Below, piece by piece: positions 25,782 to 36,900 of a DNA stretch of 64,000 nucleotides (position 1 is its first letter; the number at the start of each line of letters is the position of its first letter). This stretch comes from Cognatundibacterium aquatile. Lineage in GTDB: Bacteria > Pseudomonadota > Gammaproteobacteria > Burkholderiales > Burkholderiaceae_D. The notes under the pieces were generated by a model that was not told the origin of the DNA, did not search any database, and worked only from the letters and a program-made list of their open reading frames with translations. Both the position numbers and the translations under genes were made by a program. The stretch is from positions 1 through 64,000 of the forward strand of contig NZ_JACOFT010000007.1 in NCBI RefSeq assembly GCF_014699135.1. The letters are read 5' to 3'.

Positions 25782-27764
25782 TTATTTCACTGCGGTATTT
25801 TCGTTTAAGAATTTTTCAGTGCGGGTCCAAAAGTCAACATTGTTTTTCAGGGTGCGCCATCCGTGACCTTCATTCGGATAAGTGATCCATTCAATTTTTG
25901 CGTCTTTAGGTGCTGCTTTTTTGAATTGTTCACCGTGTACCAATGGCACTCTTCGATCTGCTGCGCCATAAGCAAGAATCAATGGTTTTGTTAAACGATG
26001 TGCTTGCGTGACAGGCGAGGTCGCTTTCAATTGCTCTGCATCTTTGGTCTGGTCACCGATCATCAATGGCATACCGTAACGCGACCACGCTGAGCCAGAA
26101 GTATCACTCCAGGTGACATCAAATAAGTAATTGATGTCAGTCACACCAACCCAACTGATACCGCAGCGATACAAATCCGGCTCTTTGATTAAGCCCATCA
26201 GTGTTGCGTAACCACCATAGCTGGCACCTGCGATGCAGATACGTTTGGGGTCAGCATAACCCTGAGCAATCGCCCATTTTGTCGCATCTGTCACGTCATC
26301 TTGCATTGCCAGTCCCCATTGTTTCCAGCCCGCCCGGAACAGCTTTGTTCCGTAACCTGTACTACCGCGGAAGTCAGGTTCAAGTACAGCATAGCCGCGA
26401 GATGCAAGAAATTGTGTTTCGCGGTTCCATTCCCAATGTCCACCCCGGACATAAGGGCCGCCATGTACCATCACCACCATGGGTAAGTTTTTACCGCTAC
26501 TGTTTTTTGGCAGTGTGATGTAGGCAGGAATTTCCATACCATCCCGGACTTTAATGCGGACAAAGTCTTTGTAGGACATGGTCTTAGAATTGACTTCAGG
26601 ATGAACGTCACCAATCGGAACAAATTTCTTTGTCTCGGTGTTAAAGAGCAAATAGGATCCAGGATGAACGTCAGAGAACGAGTGAACAAGGATAGTATCG
26701 TTGTTCGCAGTTTCCGGGCCCCAAATCAGATTCGCCGTATTTGGCAGTGCTGCATCGACTGCTTTTTGGAAACTATTCCATTTTTCATCCAGCCATAAAG
26801 TGGAAAAAGCATCGCTCTCGTAATGAATCCCTAGAAGCTTATTTTCTTTTTTGTTAAAAACGAAATTACCATGGAAATCAAATCCTTTTGTGGCGACGAT
26901 AGACGTGTCATCCAGTTTATTTTTTTCCAGATCAAAACGGAACACGGAAACCGTGTCACTTTTTTTCGCTGCCGTGACATAAAACTGGCCATCCGGTGCG
27001 ATAAACGCCGGAGAGAACCCATGCCCTTTTACGTTGTCGTACTCAATCAGTTTTCGCCACTGCTGTGTTTTTGGGTCTTTATAATGCACAGCGGAGAGGT
27101 TATCCTCAGAGGTTTCTGCAACTCTTACCTCACCGGATTTATCAATCATGAAACTGACGGAATTCGTTGGTGTCTGAACGACTTCGTTGTAGCCATTCTG
27201 TGTATTCAGTTTCATTAATGTGTAAGACGGTGTCTTACGTGTTCCAGTGCTGCGCGTTATATACACGTCATTGGAGTCTGGCACGTGAGTGACATCAAGA
27301 AAATCGTGATAGCCATTGAGCACTCTGAATTTGCCACCGGTGTCACCGGTCGCAATCAATTCTCGTAACTCACTGCCATCTTTATTAATTGCAAATAAAC
27401 CATTGCCTCTATCGCGGTCACCATCGCCAATGGCGCGATCTCCGACGCCAAAAACAAGTCGTTGGTTATTTACCCAGCTAAAAAATACCACGTCAGTCTT
27501 TTCGTAACCAGCCACAATTTTTGGCTTTAACTTATCCACTTCCATGACCGCCAGAACCAAACGATCATTTGCTCCCGCAGCCAACATCGCGATGTTTTTG
27601 CCGTCAGGTGAAAACATGACATTCGAGATCTGTTCGCTTTTGAAAAAATTTTCTACTGGTATCAGTTTGTTTTGTGCATGAGCTGACAATGGCATTGCGG
27701 CAGTGCTGGTAATCAATACTCCAATAGCGAGCGCCCTACAAAATTTGTGAAGCAATGTTTGCAT
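25782..27764 (-). CDS. Exported S9-family (prolyl oligopeptidase-type) serine peptidase
   Basis: Of 660 residues, a signal peptide (ALAIGVLITSTAAMPLSAHAQ) is followed by a WD/beta-propeller region of about 380 residues and a C-terminal alpha/beta-hydrolase domain. The catalytic triad is visible: Ser in GASYGGYA (about 516), Asp in AYGAADRRVP and His in NEGHGW (about 637). The oxyanion region MVMVHGGPYVRGG fits acylaminoacyl-peptidase-like S9 enzymes. It should cut oligopeptides in the periplasm. It lies 89 bp downstream of a TonB-dependent receptor gene on the same strand, a pairing often seen for peptide uptake, although a terminator separates the two. Confidence 0.88.
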   Translation of the reverse strand: MQTLLHKFCRALAIGVLITSTAAMPLSAHAQNKLIPVENFFKSEQISNVMFSPDGKNIAMLAAGANDRLVLAVMEVDKLKPKIVAGYEKTDVVFFSWVNNQRLVFGVGDRAIGDGDRDRGNGLFAINKDGSELRELIATGDTGGKFRVLNGYHDFLDVTHVPDSNDVYITRSTGTRKTPSYTLMKLNTQNGYNEVVQTPTNSVSFMIDKSGEVRVAETSEDNLSAVHYKDPKTQQWRKLIEYDNVKGHGFSPAFIAPDGQFYVTAAKKSDTVSVFRFDLEKNKLDDTSIVATKGFDFHGNFVFNKKENKLLGIHYESDAFSTLWLDEKWNSFQKAVDAALPNTANLIWGPETANNDTILVHSFSDVHPGSYLLFNTETKKFVPIGDVHPEVNSKTMSYKDFVRIKVRDGMEIPAYITLPKNSSGKNLPMVVMVHGGPYVRGGHWEWNRETQFLASRGYAVLEPDFRGSTGYGTKLFRAGWKQWGLAMQDDVTDATKWAIAQGYADPKRICIAGASYGGYATLMGLIKEPDLYRCGISWVGVTDINYLFDVTWSDTSGSAWSRYGMPLMIGDQTKDAEQLKATSPVTQAHRLTKPLILAYGAADRRVPLVHGEQFKKAAPKDAKIEWITYPNEGHGWRTLKNNVDFWTRTEKFLNENTAVK

Positions 27765-27802
27765 AAATTCCTCAAAGAGAAAGTGATTCAGGCGATAGAA
27801 AA

Positions 27803-27833
27803 AATAAACGCCCCGTTGAACGAGGCGTTTATT
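27803..27833 (-). terminator. Intrinsic terminator of the TonB-dependent receptor gene
   Basis: Stem AATAAACGCC/GGCGTTTATT with an 11-nt loop. The minus strand continues into TTTTTT, about 20 bp after the receptor stop. Confidence 0.82.
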
Positions 27834-27853
27834 GTCCAGCTAACTACACAATA

Positions 27854-30742
27854 TTAACGGAAAGTATATTTCGCAGATACGCGGAAATAACGGCCAGTAT
27901 TGTTATGCAGTGTCGAGTTGTAACCCTGAGCGATGGACGCAGCAGTAATTGTTGGATAGTAAGGTGCTTTGGTATCCAAAATATTGCTGATGTTGATACC
28001 CAGTGTCAGATCTTTGAAACCGGTGTAAGTATAGCCAAGGTCAACTGTTGTCCAGCTTGGAACTGTGCAATCTGGATAGTAGTCGAGGTACTTAGGAATG
28101 CCTCCCAGCTGCGGCGTACCTGCTGGCTGACCAGAACCCCAATGACAAACTCCACCATTTGCATAGGTAACATCATTGTTGTAACGACGATATTGCGTGA
28201 TGCTATCAACAAAGCGGATTGCTCCATTAACGCTATGGGGGCCTTTTTCCCAACGACCACTCAATGTTGCTCTCAAACGAGGAATAGGTCCAACCGAGGT
28301 TGCAAAGTCGTTCAGATCACCAGCTGTACCAACAGCATTACGCTCTACGTCACCTGGTTGTTCTGCACGACGGTAGGAGATCAGGTAGGTCGTTTGCAGA
28401 CCGGTAGTCAGTTTGCCGTATTCACCCAGATTTGTACGTAATTTCATATCAACGTCAATACCGCTGACTTCAGTGCTACCTTGGTTGGTCCATGGCGTTT
28501 TTATCGCCAGAAGTGGACCCGTACCTGAGATAGGATTACCATTCGCATCTTTCAACTGATTCAATGGATTCGTATCACGAGTGATGTAATCTGCCGGGAA
28601 ATTAGCAGGATGTGTGAGCAAGAAAGTGGAATCAGCAAGAGCAACAACACCCTCTTGGCGCAGTTTATAAGCATCCACGGTCATGTCAAAGTCTTTTGTC
28701 GGCGAGAAAATCAAGCCCAGCGCCAGACTCTTGGATGTTTCTGGCTTCAGATCAGGATTTGCGCCGCCGACCCCTGACATACTCTTAGCGCAATCGGTTT
28801 GATCTGCACCGGCAACAGGTGTTGTACCACTCGGGCAGCGAACAGGATCAACAACGTTACTGAGGAAGTACTGTGCACCACCTGGCGCAACTTGTGATAA
28901 TGCCGGAGCACGGAAACCCTCTGAATAGCTACCACGGAAAGCAAGGCTATCAGTTGCAGTCCATTTTGCGCCGACCTTAGGAACGAAGTTGGCCTTCAGG
29001 TTCGGATATTTATCCACACGACCTGCAAAATCCATCTCGAAGTTTTTCATGAATGGAGTACGGACTTCAAAGAAAGCCGAAGAAACATTACGTTTTGCTT
29101 CAATTGCAGTTGTCGCCAGACCCAGAATGTCACCGCGAGCATTTGCCGCATCAGGACTAATAGACAGTTTTTCCTGGCGGAGTTCTGCACCGACCGCGAA
29201 ACCGATTGCACCACCCGGCAAGCTACCAAATTCAGTGCTGGCTTTACCATCCCATTGGGCGATTTGCGAAGTTCCGTTATTTGTCAGGTCTTTAGTGATC
29301 GTAGGATCCGCTGCCAAAGAAGCCAGTGAGCGGTTTTCTGTAATCAACTTACGCAAAGTTGGCAGATACAGGAAACCGTACGATGTCTCAATGCGTTTAG
29401 AACGGTTCCACAAAAGAGCAGATTCCCAATCCCAGCTACCGAGGCTGCCACGCAAACCAGCCAGCAGACGAGCATTTTGATTTTCCAGATCAGTACCTGT
29501 TTTCAGGTTCTCGAAGCGATAAACGACTGCTGAGCGCGCATCTGGGTTTGGATTGTCTGGATGACCGATTGGCAGAATAGCTTGGAATGGGTCTCCAAGG
29601 CCACCAACAACATAGTTAGTCGTTGGAGATCTGCCGTCAATGGTTCTGGCCGCCGAACGATAAACCCGTTTCGAATCAGTGAAAGCAACTTCACTGAATG
29701 CAGACAGATTTTCATTAATTTTCAGGTTGCCGACTGCCATGAAGTTGATGTCGTCGGATTTACCCTGAACATCGGTAAATTGATCTGCATCGTAGTTACA
29801 GAAAGTACGGCCATACAATACACTGCTTGTCGCGATGCCATTTGCTGCAGAACCAGTTATTTTACGGGACGCGTCGCAATTAGTTTGATTGATAACCGTA
29901 GGGCCAGTCGTAATGAATGACTTAGTGTTAGGTGATCTTTCTTTATAGAAAAAACCTTGATTAGAAGCAAAACTGGAATATGGATTCAGACGATAGTTCA
30001 TGGCTGCATATTGTTCAGCCTGGATATCGTTGGAACCATTGCGTTCGCTGGTAGCTTGTTTCTTCGTCGCATCCAATGACACTAAAACGTTATAGCCTTG
30101 GCTTGCGAAATCGCCAAAACCAATGGTGCCGTTCACATTTTGGCGACCAAATTCGCGATCATCATTCGCGCCTGCGGATACACTGACTTCGCCGCCTTTG
30201 TAATCGCGTTTGGTAATGAAGTTGATAACGCCTGCAATCGCGTCTGAGCCATACACAGCAGATGCGCCGTCTTTGAAAATTTCGACGCGTTCCAGAGCAG
30301 ACAGTGGAATACTGTTCAGATCATACAGCGCAGACTGACCGTTATTTGGATTGGCGTAGGCAGATGGAGCCATACGACGGCCATTCAACAGAATCAGTGT
30401 GGAAGTTGAGCTAAGACCACGCAAGGACGCCGTTGCTACACCGCGGGAAAAGCTATTTTGATCAGGAGTATCGTTATAACCGCCAGTACCCATCGATGGG
30501 ACTTGTTTCAACAAATCGAGAACTGTGGTTGCGCCACTTTCTTTGATTTCTTTTGCAGTAATAGTCTGAATCGGAGATGTGCCTTCTTTATCAGCACGTT
30601 TAATATTAGAACCAGTGATTTCGACTTTCTGAACACTTTTCTCTTCTTGAGCTTGAGCCATGCCGGATAACATGACCGTGCCAGCTAAAACTCCGATTGC
30701 CAAGCGTACTGACTGTACGCCTATCTTTTCTTTAAAAATCAT
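27854..30742 (-). CDS. TonB-dependent outer-membrane receptor
   Basis: A 962-residue receptor. ATG 30742 is chosen because GGGGA lies six bases upstream; a TTG four codons earlier has none. The signal peptide (LAIGVLAGTVMLSGMAQAQ) is followed by a short TonB-contact region (KSVQKVEITGSNIKR). The plug domain (about 50-170) has the signatures VLDLLKQVPSMG, ILLNGRRMAP, RVEIFKDGASAVYGSDAIAGVINFITKR. The rest is a Gly/aromatic-rich 22-strand barrel ending in RYFRVSAKYTFR. The subtype is the Oar/peptide-like or carbohydrate-like receptor common in Xanthomonadales and Burkholderiales. The neighbouring S9 peptidase favours a peptide ligand, by inference. Confidence 0.92.
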   Translation of the reverse strand: MIFKEKIGVQSVRLAIGVLAGTVMLSGMAQAQEEKSVQKVEITGSNIKRADKEGTSPIQTITAKEIKESGATTVLDLLKQVPSMGTGGYNDTPDQNSFSRGVATASLRGLSSTSTLILLNGRRMAPSAYANPNNGQSALYDLNSIPLSALERVEIFKDGASAVYGSDAIAGVINFITKRDYKGGEVSVSAGANDDREFGRQNVNGTIGFGDFASQGYNVLVSLDATKKQATSERNGSNDIQAEQYAAMNYRLNPYSSFASNQGFFYKERSPNTKSFITTGPTVINQTNCDASRKITGSAANGIATSSVLYGRTFCNYDADQFTDVQGKSDDINFMAVGNLKINENLSAFSEVAFTDSKRVYRSAARTIDGRSPTTNYVVGGLGDPFQAILPIGHPDNPNPDARSAVVYRFENLKTGTDLENQNARLLAGLRGSLGSWDWESALLWNRSKRIETSYGFLYLPTLRKLITENRSLASLAADPTITKDLTNNGTSQIAQWDGKASTEFGSLPGGAIGFAVGAELRQEKLSISPDAANARGDILGLATTAIEAKRNVSSAFFEVRTPFMKNFEMDFAGRVDKYPNLKANFVPKVGAKWTATDSLAFRGSYSEGFRAPALSQVAPGGAQYFLSNVVDPVRCPSGTTPVAGADQTDCAKSMSGVGGANPDLKPETSKSLALGLIFSPTKDFDMTVDAYKLRQEGVVALADSTFLLTHPANFPADYITRDTNPLNQLKDANGNPISGTGPLLAIKTPWTNQGSTEVSGIDVDMKLRTNLGEYGKLTTGLQTTYLISYRRAEQPGDVERNAVGTAGDLNDFATSVGPIPRLRATLSGRWEKGPHSVNGAIRFVDSITQYRRYNNDVTYANGGVCHWGSGQPAGTPQLGGIPKYLDYYPDCTVPSWTTVDLGYTYTGFKDLTLGINISNILDTKAPYYPTITAASIAQGYNSTLHNNTGRYFRVSAKYTFR

Positions 30743-31449
30743 AATGATCCCCAAACGGTTAACGAACGCAACGCTGATGCTTAAAAAAACTGAGTAGATA
30801 AAGACTCAAAGCGATATAGAAAACGATCCTGAAGATGCTTCCGCGCAAATGGTATTTGTCTTTTGACCTAATCAGACTTTGAAAGAAAATGAAAGTTAAT
30901 AAATCAGACGTACTTCGATTATGTAAATAAAATGGGTATATGTGAAAGTGTTTGTTACATTAATATGACTATTTGTTGCGTATTGGATACAGGAATGAAA
31001 ATTTTTTTCTTTTTCCCATGAAATGGGATTTGTCTGTTCAATTGAACTCGCTATGAATGCCCCATTTGCTCCAACTAAGTTGTACTAAGTAATTGAAATT
31101 TAAAATTTATTTCTGCCCATAGGTAGATGAATGGCCAACGGTTTACTGATTATGGCATTTCTTTGACTGCGTATTTTTCTTGAAAATTTTTGTCGGAAAG
31201 GGATACTTTTTGTTACGGTCAGCCATCATTTTTTGCATAAGTACCCTATAAATTTGCACTTAATTAGTGCGTAGAATGGAAATTAAAAACTTTTTATTCC
31301 TATCTTCATTCAATTTTCCATTTCCTTGAATTATTTCTGTGCATTAAAAGCAATTCGGATGACCCGGTTTTGAGTATCAGATACATTCCCAGTTTGTACG
31401 TAGCGGCTATAATCGCTTGAATATATTAATAGCAATACGAGGTTGAATT
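30743..31449. other. AT-rich intergenic region, 707 bp, no gene found
   Basis: The gap between the divergent TonB-dependent receptor and ybaK genes is clearly more AT-rich than its surroundings. It holds no reading frame I can support. Visible elements are a 12-nt perfect palindrome GTTCAATTGAAC (31036-31047), a small stem CCCAT/ATGGG (about 31017-31029), and a -10-like TATAAT at 31408-31413 in front of ybaK with no good -35. It probably contains the receptor's promoter and upstream control sites. Confidence 0.5.
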
Positions 31450-31941
31450 TTGGCTAAGAAAGAACATGTATCTGAAACGCCTGCGACGCAGTTTTTGCGT
31501 AAAAACAAGGCGGAGTTTTCTGAGCATCCTTACGCCTACGAAGAACATGGCGGTACTGCGGTTTCTGCGCGTGAGCTTGGGGTGGATGAACATCATGTGA
31601 TCAAGACGCTGGTCATGCAGGATGAGGCGGCGAAACCTTTAATCGTGTTGATGCACGGTGATCGTAAGGTATCAACTAAAAATCTGGCGCGACAGATCGG
31701 CTGTAAATCTATCGAGCCCTGTAAACCGGAAATTGCGCAAAAGCATTCGGGTTATATGGTTGGCGGCACTTCGCCGTTCGGCACTAAAAAAGTGATGCCG
31801 ATTTATGTTGAGCAGGCGATTCTTTATTTACCGAAAATTTATATTAACGGTGGCCGTCGCGGTTATCTGGTCGGAATTTCCCCCGCGCTGTTGCAGAGTT
31901 TATTGCAGGCGCGCGCTGTTGAATGCGCTCTGGAAGAGTAA
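31450..31941 (+). CDS. ybaK: Cys-tRNA(Pro)/Cys-tRNA(Cys) deacylase YbaK
   Basis: Hydrolyses Cys mischarged onto tRNA(Pro). The 163-residue single-domain protein matches the YbaK/EbsC family. The typical HPYAYEEHGG, KTLVMQ, DRKVSTKNLARQIG, GGTSPFGTKK and INGGRRGYLVGISP segments are present, including the conserved Lys of the active site. The start is TTG 31450 with GAGG eight bases upstream, as no ATG or GTG fits the conserved N-terminus. A 71-bp dispersed repeat begins 5 bp after the stop. Confidence 0.92.
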   Translation: MAKKEHVSETPATQFLRKNKAEFSEHPYAYEEHGGTAVSARELGVDEHHVIKTLVMQDEAAKPLIVLMHGDRKVSTKNLARQIGCKSIEPCKPEIAQKHSGYMVGGTSPFGTKKVMPIYVEQAILYLPKIYINGGRRGYLVGISPALLQSLLQARAVECALEE

Positions 31942-31945
31942 TTCT

Positions 31946-32020
31946 GAGGGAGTATGTTATAAAATGCCCTTATTGTCTGCGTAAATAAAGCGCTTTTAAA
32001 AATACTGGGGGGAGTATATT
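31946..32020 (-). repeat. 71-bp dispersed repeat, copy B
   Basis: Read on the minus strand it starts ATACT-CCCCCC-AGTAT and ends ATACTCCCT, with the same 46-bp interior length as the other two copies and a shared TTTATTTACGC core. It lies 5 bp after the ybaK stop. Its central hexamer is C6 where copy C has G6. Confidence 0.78.
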
Positions 32021-32049
32021 TTTCGCCCCGTAGCTTCTTTAGGAAACAC

Positions 32050-32655
32050 ATGAATACTATTCTGGCCGGTGTGCTGGCTTACCTGATTGGTTCTGTCTCG
32101 TTTGCCGTGGTGGTGAGCAAATTATTTGGTTTATCCGATCCGCGTACTTATGGTTCTAAAAATCCCGGTGCAACGAATGTTTTGCGCAGCGGTAATAAGG
32201 CGGCCGCAGTATTGACGCTGCTGGGGGACGCGGTCAAAGGCTGGTTTGCGGTCTGGCTGGCGACGCATTATGCGGAGCAGTTTAATCTTGATGATGGCAG
32301 CATTGCGCTGGTCGCTATTGCGGTTTTACTCGGGCATCTGTGGCCGGTATTCTTTAAGTTTGTTGGCGGCAAAGGCGTGGCCACTGCAGCTGGCGTATTG
32401 ATTGGTATTAATGCCTGGCTCGGCGTTGCGACGCTGATGACCTGGCTGGTGATTGCCTTTGCATTTCGTTATTCGTCGCTGGCGGCACTGATCGCCGCGA
32501 TTTTTGCACCACTCTATTACGGCATGTTATTTGGACCGGATGTGAAGTTACTGGCCGTATTTGTTATGAGCGGTCTGCTGGTTTACCGTCATAGTCAGAA
32601 CATTGTGAATCTGATGAAGGGTAAAGAAAGCAAAATTGGGAGCAAGAAAAAGTAA
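32050..32655 (+). CDS. plsY: Acyl-phosphate:glycerol-3-phosphate acyltransferase PlsY
   Basis: Integral membrane enzyme that makes lysophosphatidate from acyl-phosphate and glycerol-3-phosphate. The 201-residue protein has five hydrophobic segments. The three conserved cytoplasmic motifs are seen: [30 protein letters not shown] and [23 protein letters not shown] 32050 follows TAGGAAAC. A dispersed repeat lies between it and ybaK. It is convergent with tsaD. Confidence 0.95.
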   Translation: MNTILAGVLAYLIGSVSFAVVVSKLFGLSDPRTYGSKNPGATNVLRSGNKAAAVLTLLGDAVKGWFAVWLATHYAEQFNLDDGSIALVAIAVLLGHLWPVFFKFVGGKGVATAAGVLIGINAWLGVATLMTWLVIAFAFRYSSLAALIAAIFAPLYYGMLFGPDVKLLAVFVMSGLLVYRHSQNIVNLMKGKESKIGSKKK

Positions 32656-32799
32656 GAAGTCCGGTGCGCCGCGCATTGAGTGCTGCGCTCTTACTTAGTA
32701 TCCGGACGGCTCACCTCTGCGACAAAAACGGCCCGTTGAAATAGAGGTATTTTTGCGCAGAAGGGTGAATGTGCATTTCAGGTGTGAACTGACGGACTA

Positions 32800-33828
32800 T
32801 CAGGCAGCACTCAATTCATGCAAAGGCCAGCGTGGCCGCACATTGAAACCATAATCCCGCGTCGCTGCCGCTGGATTTTTTTTGAGTCGCATTGCGCCTG
32901 CGAATGCGATCATTGCGCCATTGTCAGTGCAGAATTCCAGTTCCGGGTAATACACCTGAAAGCGACGTTTGGCGGCGACAGCATTTAACGCCGCACGTAA
33001 TTGCCGATTTGCGCCGACGCCACCAGCGATGACTAAGCGTTTGAGGCCACTTTCTTTCATGGCAGTGAGGCACTTGGCAACCAGCACGTCGACCAGCGCA
33101 TCGACGAAACCGCGCGCGATATCTGCTTTGTTTTGTTCGCAGATATTGGCGGTCTGATTTTTGATGACAGTCAGTACTGCTGTTTTCAGGCCAGAAAAAC
33201 TGAAATTCAAGTCTTTGGAGTGCAGCATAGGGCGCGGAAATGTAAAGTCGCCAGGATTGCCGAATTCTGCCAGTCGGGAAATTTCGGGGCCGCCCGGATA
33301 AGGCAGCCCGAGTAGTTTTGCAGATTTGTCGAATGCTTCGCCCGCAGCGTCATCAAGGGTTTCACCGAGTAACTGATATGCACCGATGCCATCTACCCGC
33401 ATTAATTGGGTGTGGCCGCCAGAGACCAATAAGGCGATAAACGGAAACTCCGGCGGCTGACTGGCCAGCAGCGGTGACAGCAAATGGCCTTCGAGATGAT
33501 GCACGCCGAGTACCGGTTTATTCAGTGCCATTCCGAGGCCGCAGGCAAAAGAGGCGCCGACCAATAAGGCACCGGCCAGCCCGGGACCCTGCGTGTAGGC
33601 AATCGCATCGATATCCTGTTTCTGTATCGTTGCTTTCTGCATGACTTCATTCAATAACGGCAAAGTGCGGCGGACATGGTCGCGCGAAGCCAGTTCCGGT
33701 ACGACACCACCATATTCTCTGTGCATGGCGATTTGGGAATGTAAGGCATGCGCGAGCAAACCGCGTTGCGTGTCATACAAAGCCAGCCCTGTTTCGTCAC
33801 AGGAAGATTCAACACCGAGCACTATCAT
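32800..33828 (-). CDS. tsaD: tRNA N6-adenosine threonylcarbamoyltransferase TsaD
   Basis: Catalytic subunit of t6A37 formation in tRNAs that read ANN codons. The 342 residues show the Kae1/Qri7 signatures: [17 protein letters not shown] at the N-terminus, metal-binding HHLEGHL (about 110-116), [32 protein letters not shown] and a C-terminal [12 protein letters not shown] with [15 protein letters not shown] 33828 is the start. It complements tsaE at 15.3 kb. Promoter-like and terminator-like elements sit in its upstream gap. Confidence 0.96.
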   Translation of the reverse strand: MIVLGVESSCDETGLALYDTQRGLLAHALHSQIAMHREYGGVVPELASRDHVRRTLPLLNEVMQKATIQKQDIDAIAYTQGPGLAGALLVGASFACGLGMALNKPVLGVHHLEGHLLSPLLASQPPEFPFIALLVSGGHTQLMRVDGIGAYQLLGETLDDAAGEAFDKSAKLLGLPYPGGPEISRLAEFGNPGDFTFPRPMLHSKDLNFSFSGLKTAVLTVIKNQTANICEQNKADIARGFVDALVDVLVAKCLTAMKESGLKRLVIAGGVGANRQLRAALNAVAAKRRFQVYYPELEFCTDNGAMIAFAGAMRLKKNPAAATRDYGFNVRPRWPLHELSAA

Positions 33829-33856
33829 GAAGTTATTTCTGAAATTTTTTGAAGTA

Positions 33857-33962
33857 TAAAAAAGCCGCGTTTTAGCAAAAAACGCATCTGCATCAACCGC
33901 TGCGGGAATAAAAATCCAACGAGGACATTTACATGGGGAATTTTCGCACCAACGAGATTATA
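33857..33962 (-). promoter_or_regulatory. Promoter-like and terminator-like elements upstream of tsaD
   Basis: On the minus strand a consensus -10, TATAAT (33957-33962), has only a weak -35. About 70-90 nt downstream lies an AU-rich hairpin GCGTTTT/AAAACGC (33867-33885), two bases before CTTTTTT. tsaD begins 30 bp later. It may be the tsaD promoter with an attenuator. Confidence 0.3.
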
Positions 33963-33979
33963 GCCGCCTCAGCGTCTTT

Positions 33980-36900
33980 TTACTGTGATACTGGCATCAG
34001 TGGGCGCGGTGCAGCGATGGGCAGATCGATATAGAAATGTGCCCCTTTGTGTAAGCCGGAATCAAAACCGATATTGCCGCCCATGTGTTCAACCAGCTCT
34101 CTGGAAATCGCGAGTCCCAGGCCGGTACCACCTTTTTCCCTGGTGTTCGATGAATCTGCCTGGGCAAATTTCTGAAAAATACGCGAATGAAATTCGGCTG
34201 GTATACCTTCACCATGATCGCGCACGGAAATGCGCACGGTATTTGTCCCGATGGCTGCGCTGATTTCCACAGTCTCATTCTCAGGCGAATATTTGATCGC
34301 ATTCGATAGCAGGTTGGACAATATCTGCATCAGCCGCTGGCTATCGACGGCAACAGTGACATCCGGAACTGGCGCCTGTAATTGCAGATGAATTTTTCTT
34401 TGCGTACCGAACGTCAGATTGCTTTCCAGCGCTTGCGTGAGCAGATAATTCAGCGGGTAATTTTGTATATTGAAATGCATCTGCCCTGCGCTGAGTTTTT
34501 CCATGTCGAGTAAATCATTAATCAGGAATGTCAGGCGCTGGCTGTTTTTGCTGGCAATTGTCAGTAACGGCGCCAGATTTTTTGGTAAGGCACCGGTTGC
34601 GCCGCCGAGAACCAGACCGAGCGCACCCGAAATCGAGGTAAGCGGCGTCCGCAATTCATGACTGACGGTAGAAATAAATTCGTTTTTAATTCTTTCTAGC
34701 CGCTTGCGTTCGGTAATGTCGCGCACCAGTCCGATATACAACGGGTGTCCGCGCCGCCGCACGGTTGAGACGGATAAATCCAGCGGAAAAATACTGCCGT
34801 CTTTGCGCCTGGCTTCGACTTCCTGCGTGACGCCGATACCCTCTTCAAATGCATTTTGCCGGATTTTTTGATTCCGGCTGCCATCATCCCAGACCGGGAG
34901 CAGCATATTGAAATTCCGACCGATCACTTCCTCTTTGTTATAACCAAATATTTTCGCCGCGGCGGCGTTATACGCGTCAACTTTACCGGTGTGATCGATC
35001 GTGACGATGCCATCAAGCACATTGTCGAGAATGGCTTCGGTGTGAGCGGCCTGATCACGCAAGGCTTCGGCGTTTGCCTTGCTGTCACTGATGTCCTGAA
35101 AAATCCCGTAGATGCGAACGATCTGATCATCCTGATAGTATGGCAAGCCGATTGCACGAACCCAGCATTGTTTTTGTTTCGCAGTAATGATTTCAAATTC
35201 TTCGTCAAATTTTTTTCCGTCTGCAATCGCTTCACGCATCAGTTGCAAAATCCGGTCACGGTTTTTTCCTGGCTTGTAAAATAACAAAGCATGGTCGGCA
35301 TCAGACTCATAATCGTCGCTGACTTCGTGGATTTGTCTGGTGACCTGGCTCCAGAAAACTTTACGGCTCTGAATGTCGAATTCCCATGTGCCTATGCGTG
35401 CTGCCGTGTTCGATTGCTCCAAGAGTGCATAAGCATGCGCCAGTTTTTCTTCCGCCAGTCGCTCTTGCGTGACATCCTGATGGCTACCAGACATAACAAG
35501 TGGTTTTCCATCTTCGCTCCAACTGACCACGCACCCTCGGTCTCTGATCCATATCCAGTGCCCGTCCTTATGACGCATGCGGCTGACCAGATCGAAGTAG
35601 GGTAATTCTCCCTTGAAATGCTTCTCCAGCATTGCGGTAGAGCGTTTCAAGTCTTCGGGATGACACATATCCAGCCAGGTTTGAACAGTCGTCGGTTGCA
35701 GCTCTGCCAGCGTGTAACCGAGCATTTCAGCCCACCGTTCGTTGTAGACGGTTTCTCCACTGGCGATATCGCATTCCCAGGTACCAATGTTGGTGCCCTC
35801 GATAATGTTTGCCAGGCGTCTTTCACCTTCTTCATGCTGGCGCTGGACTTTGGCCGCATTGATTAACTGACCTATCGTGATCAGGACAGGTTGCAGAAAA
35901 TCTATCGTTTGCTGATCGTAATCATTGCTGCTGTTCGCCAGCCCTATGGTGGCGACGATATCGCCATTGTAATAAACCGGAACACACAAGAATCGATGCA
36001 GCGCGCCGCTGATGCCTTTGCCGGATATCGCTTGCCCAGTGCTAAGAACCTGAGCAAACTGCGCATCCAGAGAACGTGTGGCCGCCTCCATCGTGAAATC
36101 ATTTTTATCGTCTCCTGAAGTCGTACGATCAGCGTTCTCGCTCACCTCTGCGCTGACGTAATTTTTCAGGATATAGTCGCCCGTTTTACCCTGCTGCACT
36201 TTACAGACCTGACCGTATCGGCTGCCAGTAAGCAGAACTATGTCGTTCAGTAAGGTCCTGATACCTTCGCGCTTATCCCGGCCTTTGATAAATTGCGATT
36301 GCGCCCGGGCGACGGCGTCATTCAATTTTTGCTGCAGTTCCAGCGCATGATCCAGCGCCAGTCGTTTCAGAGTGCTGTTGACCCAGTCGCCTAATACGTT
36401 GATGAATTCAATTTCGACTTCGCTATAGGCAGTCGCACGGGGATAGTCATCTGAAAATCCCAGCGTTCCATACCGATGACCTTCCAGAAAAAGAGGGATG
36501 CCGATGTAGGTTTCCTGCCGGAAGCGTTGGTAACTCGGGTGATCGCTGTATTTGCTCTGAGCTATATGTTCGATGCAGACAACGCCTTCATCGACTTTCA
36601 GCAAATCAGAATAGGTCTGATTTTTGGGAAACAGCTGCCCTTCGTATAAAGTTTCCAGCGCTGATTGCAGTACGCTGACGTAAATATTATCGCCTTCATT
36701 TTTTGAAATGATGCCGGTACTCAGCTTCAGATATTCACAACCAAGCGCAAGCGTTTCCCGCAATAAGGTTTGCGGATCATCGAAGGTAAGCGAAGTGATG
36801 CGGGCCAGAGTCAGTAAAGCATCGTGCTGACGGTGTGCCTGTTCGTTGGCAATTTCATGTTCTACGCAGTCGGCCAGGTCGCGCAGCGATGCCAGTTCCT

